Shown: positions 1 to 10,361, counted from the first letter of the stretch. The stretch: 56,772 nt of DNA from Defluviicoccus sp. bin129 (GCA_002239065.1 MPNO01000025.1:1-56772); one strand, 5' to 3'. Program-made: numbers and translations. Notes: generated from the sequence alone by a model not told the origin.

Positions 1-155
1 CCGGCGCGCCCGCCGAGCCGGCCTCGCTGCGCCCGGCGATCGAGGCCTTCCTCGCCCGCGAGGACGTGGAGTTCGCGGGCGTCGCGGCGGACGACCTGAT
101 GGCGGCGATCGAGGCCGCGCTCGCCGACCTCGGGCCGTGGACCGGCGCGTCCTGA
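1..155 (+). CDS. C-terminal fragment of an unrecognised protein
   Basis: An open frame enters from the left edge and ends at the TGA at 153-155, giving about 50 residues rich in Ala, Glu, Asp and Leu and ending in LGPWTGAS. I recognise no domain or motif in it. The next gene starts at a GTG inside its last codons (137), so the two probably form one operon. The start and most of the protein lie outside the window, so the function cannot be assigned. Confidence 0.5.
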   Translation, partial: GAPAEPASLRPAIEAFLAREDVEFAGVAADDLMAAIEAALADLGPWTGAS

Positions 156-579
156 ACCCCCTGCCCGATGCGCCGGGCGCCTACGCGCTGATCCTCCGGC
201 TCGCCCGCGAGACCCGGCTCGACATCCGGACCCTCGGCCGGCCCGTGCTGCCCGCCGGGCTCTATCTCTATGCCGGCAGCGCCCGGGGTCCAGGCGGAAT
301 CCGCGCCCCGTCGCCCGGCATCTGCGGCGGAACAAGGCGCCGGTGTGGCACATCGACCGCCTGACGGAGGCGGCGGCGGTCGAGCGGGTCATCGCCTTTC
401 CCGGCGGGCGGGAATGCGCCTTGGCGGACTTCGCCCTGGCCCACGGCGCCCGGACCCCCGTCCCCCGCTTCGGCGCAACCGATTGCCGGCGCTGCGAGGC
501 CCATCTGCTGGCCGTCGGACCCGCCCTTGTCGATGCGCTGGCGGTCGTGAGTGGCCCCGCCCTCCCTCAACCCGAGTAG
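137..579 (+). pseudogene. DUF123 GIY-YIG-like protein, frameshifted
   Basis: The frame from GTG 137 encodes the start of a DUF123 protein: PGAYAL near the N-terminus, then LPAGLYLYAGSARGPGG. After about 300 the family motif moves to the next frame, which reads RHLRRNK...WHIDRL and continues to the TAG at 577-579. It includes the late Cys motif of the family (CRRCEAHLL). Restoring one G in the run at 305-310 would give RARVARHLRR, so a one-base deletion explains the break. DUF123 is related to the GIY-YIG nuclease fold, but its exact role is unknown. The gene is broken as read; a sequencing error is as likely as a real lesion. Confidence 0.75.
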
Positions 580-689
580 GCCCGGAGGGGCGTATCGACG
601 GACGCAACCCTGCAAGGGTTCAATTCGGACCCGGTATGTACTAAAAGCCGGAGTTGCACCCTCGGACACCAACCGTCGCCGACCGGCTC

Positions 690-986
690 ATGAGCAAAGT
701 CACCGACAAATTTCAGATCACGCTGCCCAGGGCTCTCGCCGAGCGCTACGGAATCCGGCCCGGCGACGAGGTCCGTTTCGAGGCGGCAAATGAGGCCATT
801 CGGTTGGTGCCCGCGAACCGGAGCGTGTCCGCCGCCGGGCTCGACGTCGCGGCACGCTTGCGCCTGTTCGACGCGGCGACCGCTCGACAGCAGGCGCGCC
901 AGGCGGAAGGGGGCACGCGCCGCGCAGCCTCGCGCGGCTGGAGTCGTGCGGAGCTCTACGACCGCGGCCGCTCTGACGCGGATTGA
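690..986 (+). CDS. AbrB/MazE-family antitoxin-like DNA-binding protein
   Basis: The protein has 98 residues when started at the internal ATG 690, which begins MSKVTDKFQITLP, the usual start of SpoVT-AbrB swapped-hairpin domains. An in-frame start at 654 would add 12 residues with no family support. The sequence continues RYGIRPGDEVRFE, the classic end of this beta-hairpin fold. The C-terminal tail (WSRAELYDRG) resembles the toxin-wrapping tail of VapB/MazE antitoxins. Such proteins usually bind a PIN or MazF toxin and autorepress the operon. No toxin gene follows: the next gene is an enoyl-CoA hydratase at 1071. It is therefore an orphan antitoxin or a stand-alone regulator. Confidence 0.7.
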   Translation: MSKVTDKFQITLPRALAERYGIRPGDEVRFEAANEAIRLVPANRSVSAAGLDVAARLRLFDAATARQQARQAEGGTRRAASRGWSRAELYDRGRSDAD

Positions 987-1070
987 CCCCGAAACGGCGC
1001 TCCGCTCGCGCCTTGTCCCCGCACGCGCAAATCGGGATAGTCGCGCCGACCCGCAATCGAGGCCTCCGAC

Positions 1071-1853
1071 ATGAGCGCAGAACAGCCCGTCCTGACCGTT
1101 GACCGGCCGGACGAGGGGATCGCCCGTATCGGGCTCAACCGGCCGGAGAAGCGCAACGCGCTCGACCCCGAGCTCAGGCTGGCGCTGATCGACGGGATCG
1201 ACGCCGCGTTGCAGGACCCGGCGGTGCGCGCCTTGGTGCTGGCCGGCAATGGCGGGCATTTCTGCGCCGGCGGGGACATCGCCTCGATGGAGGGTCTCGA
1301 CGCCGGGGCGGGCCGGGCGCGGATGAAGTCGAACCATCGCATGGTCCGGCTGATCGCCGAGGCGGAGAAGCCCGTCGTGGCCGCCGTCGAGGGCTATGCG
1401 GTCGGCGCCGGCGCCGGGATCGCGCTGCTCGCCGACACCATCGTGCTCGCCGAGACCGGCGCCATCGGCTTTCCCTTCTTCAAGGTCGGGCTGATCCCCG
1501 ACTACGCGATCCTCCACACCCTGCCGCGCCGCGTCGGCGCCGCCAGAGCGCGCCAGATCCTGCTCTACGCCCGCATGCTGCGGGGGGCGGACGCGGTCGA
1601 GGCGGGGCTCGCCGACGAGCTCGCCCCGCAAGGCGGGGCCGAGGCCGTCGCGCTGGAGCGCGCGCGGGAGCTCGCCGCCATGCCGGCGCTCGCCTTCGCG
1701 CTCGCCAAGCAGCAGATCGGCCTGGCACCCACGAGCCTCGAGGCGGCGCTGGAGATGGAAGCCCTCGGCCAGGCCGCCAACTTCACCACCGCCGATTTCG
1801 CGGAAGGGCGGGCGGCGTTCCGCGAGAAACGCGCGCCGGACTTCCGGCGTTGA
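1071..1853 (+). CDS. Enoyl-CoA hydratase/isomerase family protein
   Basis: This 260-residue crotonase-fold protein acts on CoA thioesters in fatty or aromatic acid beta-oxidation. The oxyanion-hole region NGGHFCAGGD (about residues 60-70) and the second one, EGYAVGAGAG (about 107-116), are clear. The first catalytic Glu of true hydratases is not at its usual place (GFPFFKVGLIPD), and an Asp occupies the second position, so an isomerase or another crotonase reaction is as likely as hydration. It is followed after 13 nt by a 3-hydroxyacyl-CoA dehydrogenase on the same strand. The pair would carry out consecutive beta-oxidation steps. Confidence 0.88.
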   Translation: MSAEQPVLTVDRPDEGIARIGLNRPEKRNALDPELRLALIDGIDAALQDPAVRALVLAGNGGHFCAGGDIASMEGLDAGAGRARMKSNHRMVRLIAEAEKPVVAAVEGYAVGAGAGIALLADTIVLAETGAIGFPFFKVGLIPDYAILHTLPRRVGAARARQILLYARMLRGADAVEAGLADELAPQGGAEAVALERARELAAMPALAFALAKQQIGLAPTSLEAALEMEALGQAANFTTADFAEGRAAFREKRAPDFRR

Positions 1854-1866
1854 CAGGGGGACGCCG

Positions 1867-3393
1867 ATGACGACCGACCCGCAATCGCCCTCCCTCGCGC
1901 TCGGGGTCATCGGCACCGGGACGATGGGCCGCGGCATCGCCCAGATCGCCGCGGCGGGGGGCATCGCCGTCAGGCTCCACGACAGCCGCGAGGGCGCGGC
2001 GGCGGAGGCGGTGGCCTTCGTCGCGCGGATGCTGCGCCGGGCGGCGGAGAAGGGCGGCATGACCGGGGCGGCGGCGGAGGCGGCGATCGGCCGGCTCGAG
2101 ATCGTCGACGGGCTCGGCGCCATGGCGGGCGCCGATGTCGTGGTGGAGGCGATCGTCGAGGAGCTGGAGGCCAAGAAGCGGCTCTTCGCCGAGCTCGAGT
2201 CCATCGTGGCGGAGGGCTGCATCCTCGCCTCCAACACCTCGTCGCTCTCGGTGACGGCGATCGCCGCGGATTGCGGCCGGCCCGAGCGCGTGGCGGGCTG
2301 GCACTTCTTCAACCCGGTGCCGCTCCTCAAGGTGGTCGAGGTGGTCGACGGGCTGTTGACCGCGCCCTGGGTCGGGGACGTGCTCGACGGCATCGCGCGG
2401 CGCTGCGGCCACCGCCCGGTGCGCGCCAAGGATTCGCCGGGTTTCCTGGTCAACCATGCCGGGCGCGGGCTCGGCACCGAGGGGTTGCGGATCGTCCAGG
2501 AAGGCATCGCCGCGCCCGGCGACGTCGACGACGTGCTGCGCGAGGGCGGCACGCGGTTCCGCATGGGTCCGTTCGAGCTGATGGACACCACCGGGCTCGA
2601 CGTTTCCGGCGTGGTGATGGAATCGATCTATCGCCAGTTCTACGAGGAGCCGCGCTTCCGACCGGTGCCGCTCGCCCGCCAGCGCATGGCGGCCGGGCTC
2701 TACGGGCGCAAGACGGGGCGCGGGTTCTACGCCTATGAGGACGGCAGGAAGGCCGCGGTGGAGACCGTGCCGGTGCCCGACGCCGCGCCCGCCCCGGTCT
2801 GGGTGAGCCCGGCCGACCCCGAGGGCCAGCAGGCGGTGATCGCCGCCATCGCCGACGCGGCGACCGTCGAGAGCGGCGCGAGCCCCGCACCGGGGACGCT
2901 CTGCATCGTTACCCCCACGGGGGCGGATGCGACCACGACCGCGCTCGACCAGGGCCTGCCGGCGGAGCGCACGGTGGCGGTCGACACCGCGTTCGGGCTC
3001 GCCGGGCGGCGCACGCTGATGACCACCCCGGTGACCGGGCCGCGCTGGCGCGACCTCGCCCACGCGCTGCTTGCAGCCGACGGCACGCCGGTCACCGCGA
3101 TCGCCGACAGCCCCGGCTTCATCGCCCAGCGGGTGATCGCGACCATCGTCAATATCGGCTGCGACATCGCCCAGCAGGGCATCGCCACCCCGGCCGACAT
3201 CGACGCCGCGGTCGAGCTCGGCCTCGCCTATCCGCGCGGGCCGATCGCCTGGGGCGATCATCTCGGCCCGGCCAGGGTGCTCGCCATCCTGGATGCGCTG
3301 CACGACTTCTACCGCGACCCGCGCTACCGCCCGAGCCCGTGGCTGATCCGCCGCGCGAGGCTCGGCGTGAAGCTCGCGACGCCGGCGCGCTGA
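1867..3393 (+). CDS. 3-hydroxyacyl-CoA dehydrogenase, two C-terminal domains
   Basis: This 508-residue soluble enzyme oxidises 3-hydroxyacyl-CoA to 3-ketoacyl-CoA with NAD. The Rossmann motif GVIGTGTMGRGIA lies near residue 13, followed by NTSSLSVT and HFFNPVPLLKVVEV, which are typical of the family. A first C-terminal HCDH domain (DSPGFLVNHAGRG) lies at about 185-290. A second, diverged copy (DSPGFIAQRV...ELGLAYPRGP) closes the protein. This long form resembles PaaH/PaaC-type dehydrogenases used in aromatic acid degradation. It sits 13 nt after the enoyl-CoA hydratase-like gene and probably shares its transcript. Confidence 0.92.
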   Translation: MTTDPQSPSLALGVIGTGTMGRGIAQIAAAGGIAVRLHDSREGAAAEAVAFVARMLRRAAEKGGMTGAAAEAAIGRLEIVDGLGAMAGADVVVEAIVEELEAKKRLFAELESIVAEGCILASNTSSLSVTAIAADCGRPERVAGWHFFNPVPLLKVVEVVDGLLTAPWVGDVLDGIARRCGHRPVRAKDSPGFLVNHAGRGLGTEGLRIVQEGIAAPGDVDDVLREGGTRFRMGPFELMDTTGLDVSGVVMESIYRQFYEEPRFRPVPLARQRMAAGLYGRKTGRGFYAYEDGRKAAVETVPVPDAAPAPVWVSPADPEGQQAVIAAIADAATVESGASPAPGTLCIVTPTGADATTTALDQGLPAERTVAVDTAFGLAGRRTLMTTPVTGPRWRDLAHALLAADGTPVTAIADSPGFIAQRVIATIVNIGCDIAQQGIATPADIDAAVELGLAYPRGPIAWGDHLGPARVLAILDALHDFYRDPRYRPSPWLIRRARLGVKLATPAR

Positions 3394-3489
3394 ATACGCC
3401 CCGCAAGCACCCGACGGGCTTGCATCGCCGCCGCGTCGGAGACACATTGCGGCGGCCCCACGGGTCCCGATTCGATGACCCTGCCCGCT

Positions 3490-3501
3490 CGCGAATTCGC
3501 G
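3490..3501. promoter_or_regulatory. 12-bp perfect palindrome upstream of tkt
   Basis: The sequence CGCGAATTCGCG is a perfect palindrome 30 bp before the chosen tkt start. It lies in the 138-bp gap between the dehydrogenase gene and tkt, so it could be an operator for the tkt-gap-pgk operon. No known regulator site is recognised and the palindrome could be chance in GC-rich DNA. Confidence 0.2.
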
Positions 3502-3531
3502 TTCGCGGACCCTCTCTTGTGTGAGACCGTC

Positions 3532-5559
3532 ATGCCGACCAGGACCGAACAATCGCCAACCGCCGGCCCTGCCGCGGGCGTCGCCCCCGGGCGCATGGCC
3601 AATGCGATCCGCGCGCTCGCCATGGACGCGGTGGAGGCGGCGAAGTCCGGCCATCCCGGGATGCCGATGGGGATGGCCGACGCGGCGACGGTGCTGTTCA
3701 CCCGCTATCTGAAGTTCGATTCCTCGGCGCCCGACTGGCCCGACCGCGACCGCTTCGTGCTGTCCGCCGGCCACGGCTCGATGCTGCTCTACGCGCTGCT
3801 CCATCTGACCGGCTATCCCGACATGACGATGGACGAGATCCGCCGGTTCCGCCAGCTCGGCAGCCGCACCGCGGGCCACCCGGAATACGGCCACGCCGCG
3901 GGAATCGAGACCACCACGGGACCGCTCGGCCAGGGGATCGCGACCGCGGTCGGCATGGCGCTGGCGGAGCGCCTGCTGGCCGCCCGTTTCGGCGACGGGG
4001 CGGTCGACCACCGGATTTGGGTGATCGCCTCGGACGGCGACCTGATGGAGGGGATCAGCCACGAGGCCGCCTCGCTCGCCGGCCATCTCGGCCTCGGCAG
4101 GCTGATCGTGCTGTTCGACGACAACTCGATCTCGATCGACGGCCCCACCGCGCTTTCCCTCGGGGACGACGTGCCGGCGCGGTTCGTCTCCTATGGCTGG
4201 CATACCGAATCGGCCGACGGCCACGATCCGGACGCCGTCGCCGCTGCCATCGAGGCCGCACAGGCCGACCCGCGCCCGTCGCTGATCGCCTGCCGGACGG
4301 TGATCGGCTTCGGCGCGCCCAACAAGGCGGGCACCGCCGGCGCGCATGGCGCGCCGCTCGGCGAGGACGAGATCGCCGGCGCGCGCGCGGCGCTCGGCTG
4401 GGACCTGCCGCCCTTCGCGGTGCCGGACGACGTGCTGGCCGCCTGGCGCGCGGCGGGGGCGCGGTCCGGGCCGGAGCGCGCGGCCTGGCGCGCCCGCATC
4501 GACGCGCTGCCCGCGGAGCGGAGAGCGGCGTTCGACCGCGCGATCGCCGGCGCGCCGGCGGATGGCTGGCAGGCGGCGCTCGATGCCCATATTGACGCGC
4601 TGGTCCAGGCCGCGCCGCGGCGCGCCACCCGCCAGTCCTCGGGCGCGGTGCTCGACGTCATCGCGCCGCTGCTGCCCGAACTCGTCGGCGGGTCGGCCGA
4701 CCTCACCGGGTCGAACAACACGCTGTTCAAGGACGCCGGCATCGTCACGGGCGAGGATTTCTCCGGCCGCTACATCCATTACGGCGTGCGCGAGCACGGC
4801 ATGGCGGCGGCGATGAACGGGATGGCCCTGCATGGCGGTGTCGTCCCCTATGCCGGCACCTTCCTGATCTTTTCCGACTATCTGAGGCCGGCCCTCCGCC
4901 TCGCCGCGCTGATGGGAAAGCAGGCGATCTACGTGCTGACCCACGATTCGATCGGGCTCGGCGAGGACGGCCCGACCCACCAGCCGGTCGAGCATCTGGC
5001 GAGCCTGCGCGCGATCCCCGATTTGCGCGTCTTCCGCCCCGCCGACGCGGTGGAGACGGCCGAGTGCTGGGCCCAGGCGCTGCTGCACCGCGGCGGGCCC
5101 TCGGTGCTGGCGCTGACCAGGCAGGCGCTGCCCGCGCTGCGCGGCCCGGACCACGCAAGGGGTCTCGGCGCGAAGGGCGGCTATGTCGTCGCGGCGGCGA
5201 GCGGCGGCGTCCCCCGCGTGGCGCTGCTCGCCACCGGATCGGAGGTTTCCATCGCGGTCGAGGCCCGGGCGATTCTCGAGGACGAGGGGATCCCGACCCA
5301 GGTGAGCTCGCTCCCCTGCTGGGAGCTCTTCGACCGGCAGCCCGCGGCGTGGCGCGAGACCGTGCTCGGCGGCGATGCCGTCCGCGTCGGGGTCGAGGCC
5401 GCCTGCGGGCTCGGCTGGGAACGCTATCTCGGCGCCGACGGCGCCTTCGTCGGCATGACGGGGTTCGGCGCCTCCGCCCCCCATGGCGACCTCTATGAGC
5501 ATTTCGGGCTGACGCCGGGCGCGGTGGCGGACGCGGCGCGGGCGCGGCTGAAGGCGTAA
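3532..5559 (+). CDS. tkt: Transketolase
   Basis: This thiamine-diphosphate enzyme transfers two-carbon ketol units in the pentose phosphate or Calvin pathways. From ATG 3532 it has 675 residues, the usual size. The family start [22 protein letters not shown], split here as [11 protein letters not shown] and [15 protein letters not shown], is present. So are GHGSML, the cofactor motif GDGDLMEG...DDN, and the second-half motif [17 protein letters not shown]. An in-frame ATG at 3475 would add 19 unlikely residues. It leads a compact cluster tkt-gap-pgk with gaps of 16 and 13 nt, so the three are probably co-transcribed. Confidence 0.96.
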   Translation: MPTRTEQSPTAGPAAGVAPGRMANAIRALAMDAVEAAKSGHPGMPMGMADAATVLFTRYLKFDSSAPDWPDRDRFVLSAGHGSMLLYALLHLTGYPDMTMDEIRRFRQLGSRTAGHPEYGHAAGIETTTGPLGQGIATAVGMALAERLLAARFGDGAVDHRIWVIASDGDLMEGISHEAASLAGHLGLGRLIVLFDDNSISIDGPTALSLGDDVPARFVSYGWHTESADGHDPDAVAAAIEAAQADPRPSLIACRTVIGFGAPNKAGTAGAHGAPLGEDEIAGARAALGWDLPPFAVPDDVLAAWRAAGARSGPERAAWRARIDALPAERRAAFDRAIAGAPADGWQAALDAHIDALVQAAPRRATRQSSGAVLDVIAPLLPELVGGSADLTGSNNTLFKDAGIVTGEDFSGRYIHYGVREHGMAAAMNGMALHGGVVPYAGTFLIFSDYLRPALRLAALMGKQAIYVLTHDSIGLGEDGPTHQPVEHLASLRAIPDLRVFRPADAVETAECWAQALLHRGGPSVLALTRQALPALRGPDHARGLGAKGGYVVAAASGGVPRVALLATGSEVSIAVEARAILEDEGIPTQVSSLPCWELFDRQPAAWRETVLGGDAVRVGVEAACGLGWERYLGADGAFVGMTGFGASAPHGDLYEHFGLTPGAVADAARARLKA

Positions 5560-5575
5560 TCCGGGAGGAGACGAC

Positions 5576-6586
5576 ATGGCGGTTCAGGTCGCGATCAACG
5601 GGTTCGGCCGCATCGGGCGTCTGGTATTGCGGGCGCTCTACGAATCGGGACGCGACGACGTCCGGGTGGTCGCGATCAACGACCTCGGCTCGCCCGAGGT
5701 GAACGCCCATCTGCTGGAATACGATTCGAGCCACGGGCGTTTCGACGCCCGGATCAGGGTGACCAGGACGGGCTTCAACGTGAACGGCGACGCCATCCGG
5801 GTGTTCGCCGAGCGCGACCCGGCGAACCTGCCCTGGGCCAGGCTCGGCGTCGACGTGGCGCTGGAATGCACCGGGCTGTTCACCAAGCGGGCGGATGCGG
5901 AGAAGCACCTCGCCGCCGGCGCCGGGCGGGTGCTGATCTCGGCGCCGGCGACCGACGAGGACATCACCGTCGTCTACGGGGTCAACGACAACCGGCTGCG
6001 CAAGTCGCACAGGGTGGTCTCCAACGCATCCTGCACCACCAACTGCCTCGCCCCGGTCGCCGCCGTGCTCGACAAGGCGGTGGGCGTCTCGAAGGGCTAC
6101 ATGACGACGGTCCACGCCTATACCGGCGACCAGCGCATCCTCGACACCCTGCACAGCGACTTGCGGCGCGCCCGGGCGGCGGGGCAGTCGCTGATCCCGA
6201 CCTCGACCGGGGCCGCCAAGGCGGTCGGCCGCGTCCTGCCCGAGCTCGACGGCAAGCTCGACGGCACCGCCATAAGGGTGCCGACCCAGAACGTCTCGAT
6301 GATCGACTTCAAGTTCGTCGCGGCCCGCGAGACGACCGCGGACGAGATCAACGCGGCGATCGCCAGGGCGGCGAAGACGCGGCGGCTCAAGGGCGTGCTC
6401 GCGACCAACGACGCGCCGCTGGTCTCGGCCGACTTCAACCACAACGCCGCCAGCTCGGTCTTCGACCTCACCCAGACCCAGGTGATCGACGGCACCCTGG
6501 TCCGGGTGCTGAGCTGGTACGACAACGAGTGGGGCTTCTCCAACCGGATGATCGACGTCGCCGCCGCGCTCGGCCGGCTCGGCTGA
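5576..6586 (+). CDS. gap: Glyceraldehyde-3-phosphate dehydrogenase, type I
   Basis: This 336-residue enzyme interconverts glyceraldehyde 3-phosphate and 1,3-bisphosphoglycerate in glycolysis and gluconeogenesis. The NAD-binding motif INGFGRIGR lies at residues 7-15. Asp36 (VVAINDLG) is the residue that favours NAD over NADP. The catalytic Cys153 lies in [12 protein letters not shown]. The C-terminal [12 protein letters not shown] is the family signature. A good ribosome site (GGGAGGAG) precedes ATG 5576. It is the middle gene of tkt-gap-pgk. Confidence 0.97.
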   Translation: MAVQVAINGFGRIGRLVLRALYESGRDDVRVVAINDLGSPEVNAHLLEYDSSHGRFDARIRVTRTGFNVNGDAIRVFAERDPANLPWARLGVDVALECTGLFTKRADAEKHLAAGAGRVLISAPATDEDITVVYGVNDNRLRKSHRVVSNASCTTNCLAPVAAVLDKAVGVSKGYMTTVHAYTGDQRILDTLHSDLRRARAAGQSLIPTSTGAAKAVGRVLPELDGKLDGTAIRVPTQNVSMIDFKFVAARETTADEINAAIARAAKTRRLKGVLATNDAPLVSADFNHNAASSVFDLTQTQVIDGTLVRVLSWYDNEWGFSNRMIDVAAALGRLG

Positions 6587-6599
6587 GCCGGCGCGGCCG

Positions 6600-7790
6600 A
6601 TGCCGCGCTCGCTGGACGGGCTCGCGCTCGCCGGGAAACGGGTGCTGCTGCGCGGCGACCTCAACGTCCCCATGAAGGACGGCGCGGTCGCCGACACCGC
6701 CCGTCTCGACCGCCTCGCGCCCACGGTAGAGGAAATCTGCGCCAAGGGCGCCTCGGTGGTCCTGCTGTCGCATTTCGGCCGGCCGGGCGGAGAGCGCGTC
6801 CCCGCGCTGTCGCTCCGCGCGCTCGCCGGGCCGCTGAGCCGGGCGCTCGGCGGGCGGCGCGTGGGCTTCGCCGAGGACTGCATCGGCCCGCTCGCCGAGC
6901 AGGCGGCGGCCGGTCTCGGCCCGGGTGGCGTGCTGCTGCTGGAAAACCTCCGCTTCCATCCCGGCGAGGAGGCCGACGATCCCGGTTTCGCGGCGGCGCT
7001 CGCCGCGCTCGGCGACGTCTATGTCAACGACGCCTTCTCCGCCGCCCACCGGGCGCACGCCTCGACCTCCGGCCTCGCCCGCCTGCTGCCGGCCGCCGCG
7101 GGGCGGTTGATGGAGGCCGAGCTCGCGGCGCTGGAGAGCGCGCTGGCGACGCCCGACCGGCCGCTCGCGGCGATCGTCGGCGGCGCCAAGATCTCCACCA
7201 AGCTCGACCTGCTCGGCAACCTCGCGGGCCGGGTCGACACGCTGGTCATCGGCGGCGCGATGGCCAACACCGTCCTGCATGCGCTCGGCACCGATGTCGG
7301 CGCGTCGCTCTGCGAGCGCGGGATGGCGGGCGCCGCCCGCGCGCTCCTCGCCGCCGCCGACGAAGCCGGGTGCGAAGTCGCGCTGCCGTCGGATGTCGTC
7401 GTCGCCCGCGCCCTCGAAGCCGGCGCGCCGGCGGAGACCGTCCCGGTCGCCGCGGTGCCGCGCGACGCGATGATCCTCGACCTCGGGCCGGCCACCGCGA
7501 ACGCGCTCGCCGCCCGCCTCGCCGCGTGCCGGACCCTGGTGTGGAACGGCCCGCTCGGCGCCTTCGAGATGCCGCCCTTCGACGCGGCGACGGTCGCGGT
7601 CGCGCGGCGGGCGGCGGCGCTCACCAAGGCGGGATCGCTGCGCAGCATCGCCGGCGGCGGCGATACCGTGGCCGCGCTCTCCCATGCCGGGGTGGCGGAT
7701 GATTTCAGCTATCTCTCGACCGCCGGCGGGGCGTTCCTCGAATGGCTGGAGGGCAGAACCCTGCCGGGCGTCGCCGCGCTTGGCGGCTAA
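6600..7790 (+). CDS. pgk: Phosphoglycerate kinase
   Basis: This 396-residue enzyme transfers phosphate between 1,3-bisphosphoglycerate and [14 protein letters not shown] at about residues 15-25, [10 protein letters not shown], the [12 protein letters not shown] block and the nucleotide loop GGGDTVAAL near the C-terminus are all present. It begins 13 nt after gap and is the last gene of the cluster. Its TAA stop shares bases with the TAG of the convergent flavoprotein gene (a four-base tail-to-tail overlap). No fructose-bisphosphate aldolase follows, which is common in related genomes. Confidence 0.96.
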   Translation: MPRSLDGLALAGKRVLLRGDLNVPMKDGAVADTARLDRLAPTVEEICAKGASVVLLSHFGRPGGERVPALSLRALAGPLSRALGGRRVGFAEDCIGPLAEQAAAGLGPGGVLLLENLRFHPGEEADDPGFAAALAALGDVYVNDAFSAAHRAHASTSGLARLLPAAAGRLMEAELAALESALATPDRPLAAIVGGAKISTKLDLLGNLAGRVDTLVIGGAMANTVLHALGTDVGASLCERGMAGAARALLAAADEAGCEVALPSDVVVARALEAGAPAETVPVAAVPRDAMILDLGPATANALAARLAACRTLVWNGPLGAFEMPPFDAATVAVARRAAALTKAGSLRSIAGGGDTVAALSHAGVADDFSYLSTAGGAFLEWLEGRTLPGVAALGG

Positions 7791-9259
7791 CGCCGATCGG
7801 GGTTGCCCCGGAAGCCCGCGCCGAAACCGGCCTCCTCGGCGGCCCAGCCGCCGGCGACGCGGCCGCTGAAGATGGCGGGGCCCAGCATGGTTCCTTCCAG
7901 ACCGGCCGCGCCGTTGATGTGCCCGCCCGCCATGCCCGCGAGCTCGCCCGCCGCGTAGAGCCCGGGGACGGGCTCGAAATGCCGGTCGAGGACGCGGCAG
8001 CGGAGGTCGGTCTTCACGCCGCCGAAATTCTTGCGCGCGAGCGGGAACAGCTGGATCGCGGAGAACGGCGCGGTGTCGAACTTCTTGGACCCGGCGAGCG
8101 GCTTGCCGAACTCGGGCTCGGCCTCCAGCCCGTCGTCGAAGGCGCGGTTGTAGCGCGCGACGGTATCGAGCAAGGCCGCCTCGTCGACCCCGATCGCCCG
8201 GGCCAGCGCCTCCAGGGAGTCGGCATTGGCGATGAAGGGCGAGTCCGCGAACAGCTCGGCGATCCGCTCGCGCGAGACCGCGTTCCCCTCCCGGTAATGG
8301 GGATCGGCGACCTCCATCGTCCCGGTCATGCCGGCGTCGAGGATCGCCCAGGCGTGGCACGGGTCCTGCGCGAGAAAGGCCGGGGTGGCCGTGGCGCCGC
8401 CCGACAGCGCCTCGTTGTGGAAGCGCCGCCCCTGCTGGTTGACCCAGATATAGCCCGGCGTGCCGCGGAACACGAGACCGCGGCGCCCGCGCGAATCCCG
8501 GTAGTCGGGCGTCGCGTACACGTAGAACCAGATATTGCCGAGATGGGTGAGCTGGCCGCCGGCCTCGCGGACCAGCGCATGCCCGGACCCGGTGGCGTTG
8601 GGGCCCGACCCCTCCATGATCCGGTGCCGCGCGAGGTCGGGCCTGGCGTCGAGGACCATGTCGAGATTGGAGTTGAACCCGCCGGTCGCCACCAGAACGG
8701 CGCGGCAATCGACGACGATTTCATCGCCGCTCTCGACGTCCCGCCCGGCGAGCCCGGCGGCGCGGCCGGCCTCGCTGCGGATGCCGGCGATCTCGGCGTG
8801 CGGGACGATCTCGCCGCCGCGCGCGCGATAGGCCTCGATCAGCCTTTCGGTGAGCTCCCTGCCGTTGCCGCCCGGCCGGGTCCAGCGCATCACCGAGTTG
8901 CCCTCCTGCGGCTTCATGTCGGACCACGCGACGCCCAGCCCCTCGGCCCAGAAATAGAGGTCGTTGAGCGAGTGCTCGATATAGTAGCGCGCCCAGACCG
9001 CATCGGCCGATTGCCCGCCCCAGCGCATCCAGTCCGCGAAGGCGAGGTCGGGGCTGTCCTCGATCCCGCGCTCGCGCTGCAGCGGCGAGTCCACGATCAG
9101 GCAGCCGCCGCCCGAGATGATCGACGCGCCGCCCGGATCGGCGGCCATCTCGAAGGCGATGGCGCGCGCGCCGGCGTCGCGCGCCTCGATCCCGGCCGCC
9201 ATCCCCGCGCCGCCGGCCCCGACGATCGCCACATCCGTCTCGAAACGCCTGACACCCAT
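7787..9259 (-). CDS. FAD-dependent dehydrogenase of the fumarate reductase/tricarballylate dehydrogenase family
   Basis: The protein of 490 residues starts with a dinucleotide-binding motif ([20 protein letters not shown]) and ends with a second FAD motif ([21 protein letters not shown]). This two-domain layout is shared by soluble fumarate reductases, tricarballylate dehydrogenase TcuA, urocanate reductase and 3-ketosteroid dehydrogenases. The substrate cannot be read from sequence. ATG 9259 is preferred over an in-frame GTG at 9265 because GGAG lies just before it. It has no signal peptide and is probably cytoplasmic. It is divergent from an enoyl-CoA hydratase gene, with a 125-bp gap. Confidence 0.85.
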   Translation of the reverse strand: MGVRRFETDVAIVGAGGAGMAAGIEARDAGARAIAFEMAADPGGASIISGGGCLIVDSPLQRERGIEDSPDLAFADWMRWGGQSADAVWARYYIEHSLNDLYFWAEGLGVAWSDMKPQEGNSVMRWTRPGGNGRELTERLIEAYRARGGEIVPHAEIAGIRSEAGRAAGLAGRDVESGDEIVVDCRAVLVATGGFNSNLDMVLDARPDLARHRIMEGSGPNATGSGHALVREAGGQLTHLGNIWFYVYATPDYRDSRGRRGLVFRGTPGYIWVNQQGRRFHNEALSGGATATPAFLAQDPCHAWAILDAGMTGTMEVADPHYREGNAVSRERIAELFADSPFIANADSLEALARAIGVDEAALLDTVARYNRAFDDGLEAEPEFGKPLAGSKKFDTAPFSAIQLFPLARKNFGGVKTDLRCRVLDRHFEPVPGLYAAGELAGMAGGHINGAAGLEGTMLGPAIFSGRVAGGWAAEEAGFGAGFRGNPDRR

Positions 9260-9384
9260 TGCCACTCCACCCCGCCGATTTGCCCCGGGCGGGGAGCGTT
9301 TAGCACGCCGCGCGCGGTGGAAACAGCCACGCCCGCTCCCTAGGATCGCCGCCCGGAATCCCCAACCAGCGAGAGACAGCGAGC

Positions 9385-10287
9385 ATGAAATACCGCCATT
9401 TGGACTGGACCATCGAATCCTCGCCGCAGAACCCCGGCGACAACGCGATCGGCATCCTCACCCTCGACCGGCCCGACCACGCCAACGCGATCGGCCCGCG
9501 CATGACCATGGAGCTGCATCAGCTGGTCGACGAGATCCGCCACTCCCCCGCCCGGGTGGTCATCGTCACCGGCGCCGGCGGCAATTTCTCGGGCGGCGGC
9601 GACCTGCGGATCGAGACCATGCCGATGGAGGACCAGAAGGACGAGTGGACCGATTACGGCGTCAAGGGCGAGTACGGCGAGATGCTGGTGTGGTTCGCCA
9701 ACGACTATTTCCACATCGTCGCCCAGCGCATGTGCCGCAAGCTGGAGGATTTGCCGCAGGTCACCATCGCCGCGGTCGACGGGATCGCCGTCGGCATCGG
9801 GCTGGAGATGGCGGTCTCCTGCGACCTCAGGATCGCGTCCGACCGGGTGCGCTTCGCCGAGATCGCGGTGCCGGCCGGTTTCATGAGCGAATGGAGCGCG
9901 CCGCGCAGCCTGCCCGGGCTGATCGGCCAGACCCGGGCCAACGAGATGATCCTGACCGGCCGCTTCGTGTTCGCCGAGGAGGCCGAGCGGATCGGCCTGG
10001 TCAACAAGGCGGTGCCGGCCGGCGCGCTGCTCGACGAGGCGCGCGCCTGGGCCGGGCGGATGTGCACCTACCCGGCGCTCGGGCTCAAATACGCCAAGGA
10101 GACCATCCGCCTGTACCAGAACCAGAGCCGTCTCAAGGAGCACGGCGAGGTCGAGATGGAGCGCATCTTCGAGATCACCCGCACCGCCGACTGCGCGGAG
10201 GGGATCGAGGCATTCCTCGACAAGCGCGCCCCGGTCTACCAGCCCGGCGCGCCGGTCGACAAGCAGGCGCGCTGGCACGACGACTGA
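9385..10287 (+). CDS. Enoyl-CoA hydratase/isomerase family protein
   Basis: This crotonase-superfamily protein has 300 residues, slightly longer than usual because of an insert at about residues 75-110 (KDEWTDYGVKGEYGEM). The oxyanion-hole motif GAGGNFSGGGDLRI and the second motif DGIAVGIGLEMAVSCD are intact. A Glu (FAEIAVPAGF) stands in the active-site region. It is a CoA-thioester enzyme, possibly for branched or aromatic acids. It stands alone on its strand, so its pathway partner is not evident; the convergent ferritin-like gene follows after 74 bp. Confidence 0.85.
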   Translation: MKYRHLDWTIESSPQNPGDNAIGILTLDRPDHANAIGPRMTMELHQLVDEIRHSPARVVIVTGAGGNFSGGGDLRIETMPMEDQKDEWTDYGVKGEYGEMLVWFANDYFHIVAQRMCRKLEDLPQVTIAAVDGIAVGIGLEMAVSCDLRIASDRVRFAEIAVPAGFMSEWSAPRSLPGLIGQTRANEMILTGRFVFAEEAERIGLVNKAVPAGALLDEARAWAGRMCTYPALGLKYAKETIRLYQNQSRLKEHGEVEMERIFEITRTADCAEGIEAFLDKRAPVYQPGAPVDKQARWHDD

Positions 10288-10331
10288 GGGCGGGTGTGGA
10301 TGCGGGCAGGACTCTCCCCCCATCCGGGGTA

Positions 10332-10360
10332 GACGCGCCCGCGCCCTGTCGCGGGGCGTC
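10332..10360. terminator. Stem-loop between convergent genes
   Basis: GACGCGCCCGCG and CGCGGGGCGTC form a near-perfect GC-rich stem of about 11 bp with one bulged base and a CCCTGT loop. It lies between the ends of the convergent genes at 9385-10287 and 10362-11135. There is no T tract, so it may act as a bidirectional transcript end or simply stabilise the 3' ends. Confidence 0.4.
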
Positions 10361-10361
10361 C

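Noticed and set aside
606..620. Terminator after the DUF123 gene
   Set aside because: AACCCT-GCA-AGGGTT can form a 6-bp hairpin, but the loop is small and there is no T tract.
1783..5577. Open frame of about 1,260 codons on the minus strand
   Set aside because: It covers the well-supported hydroxyacyl-CoA dehydrogenase and tkt genes in antisense and shows only Arg/Gly/Asp-rich low-complexity sequence.
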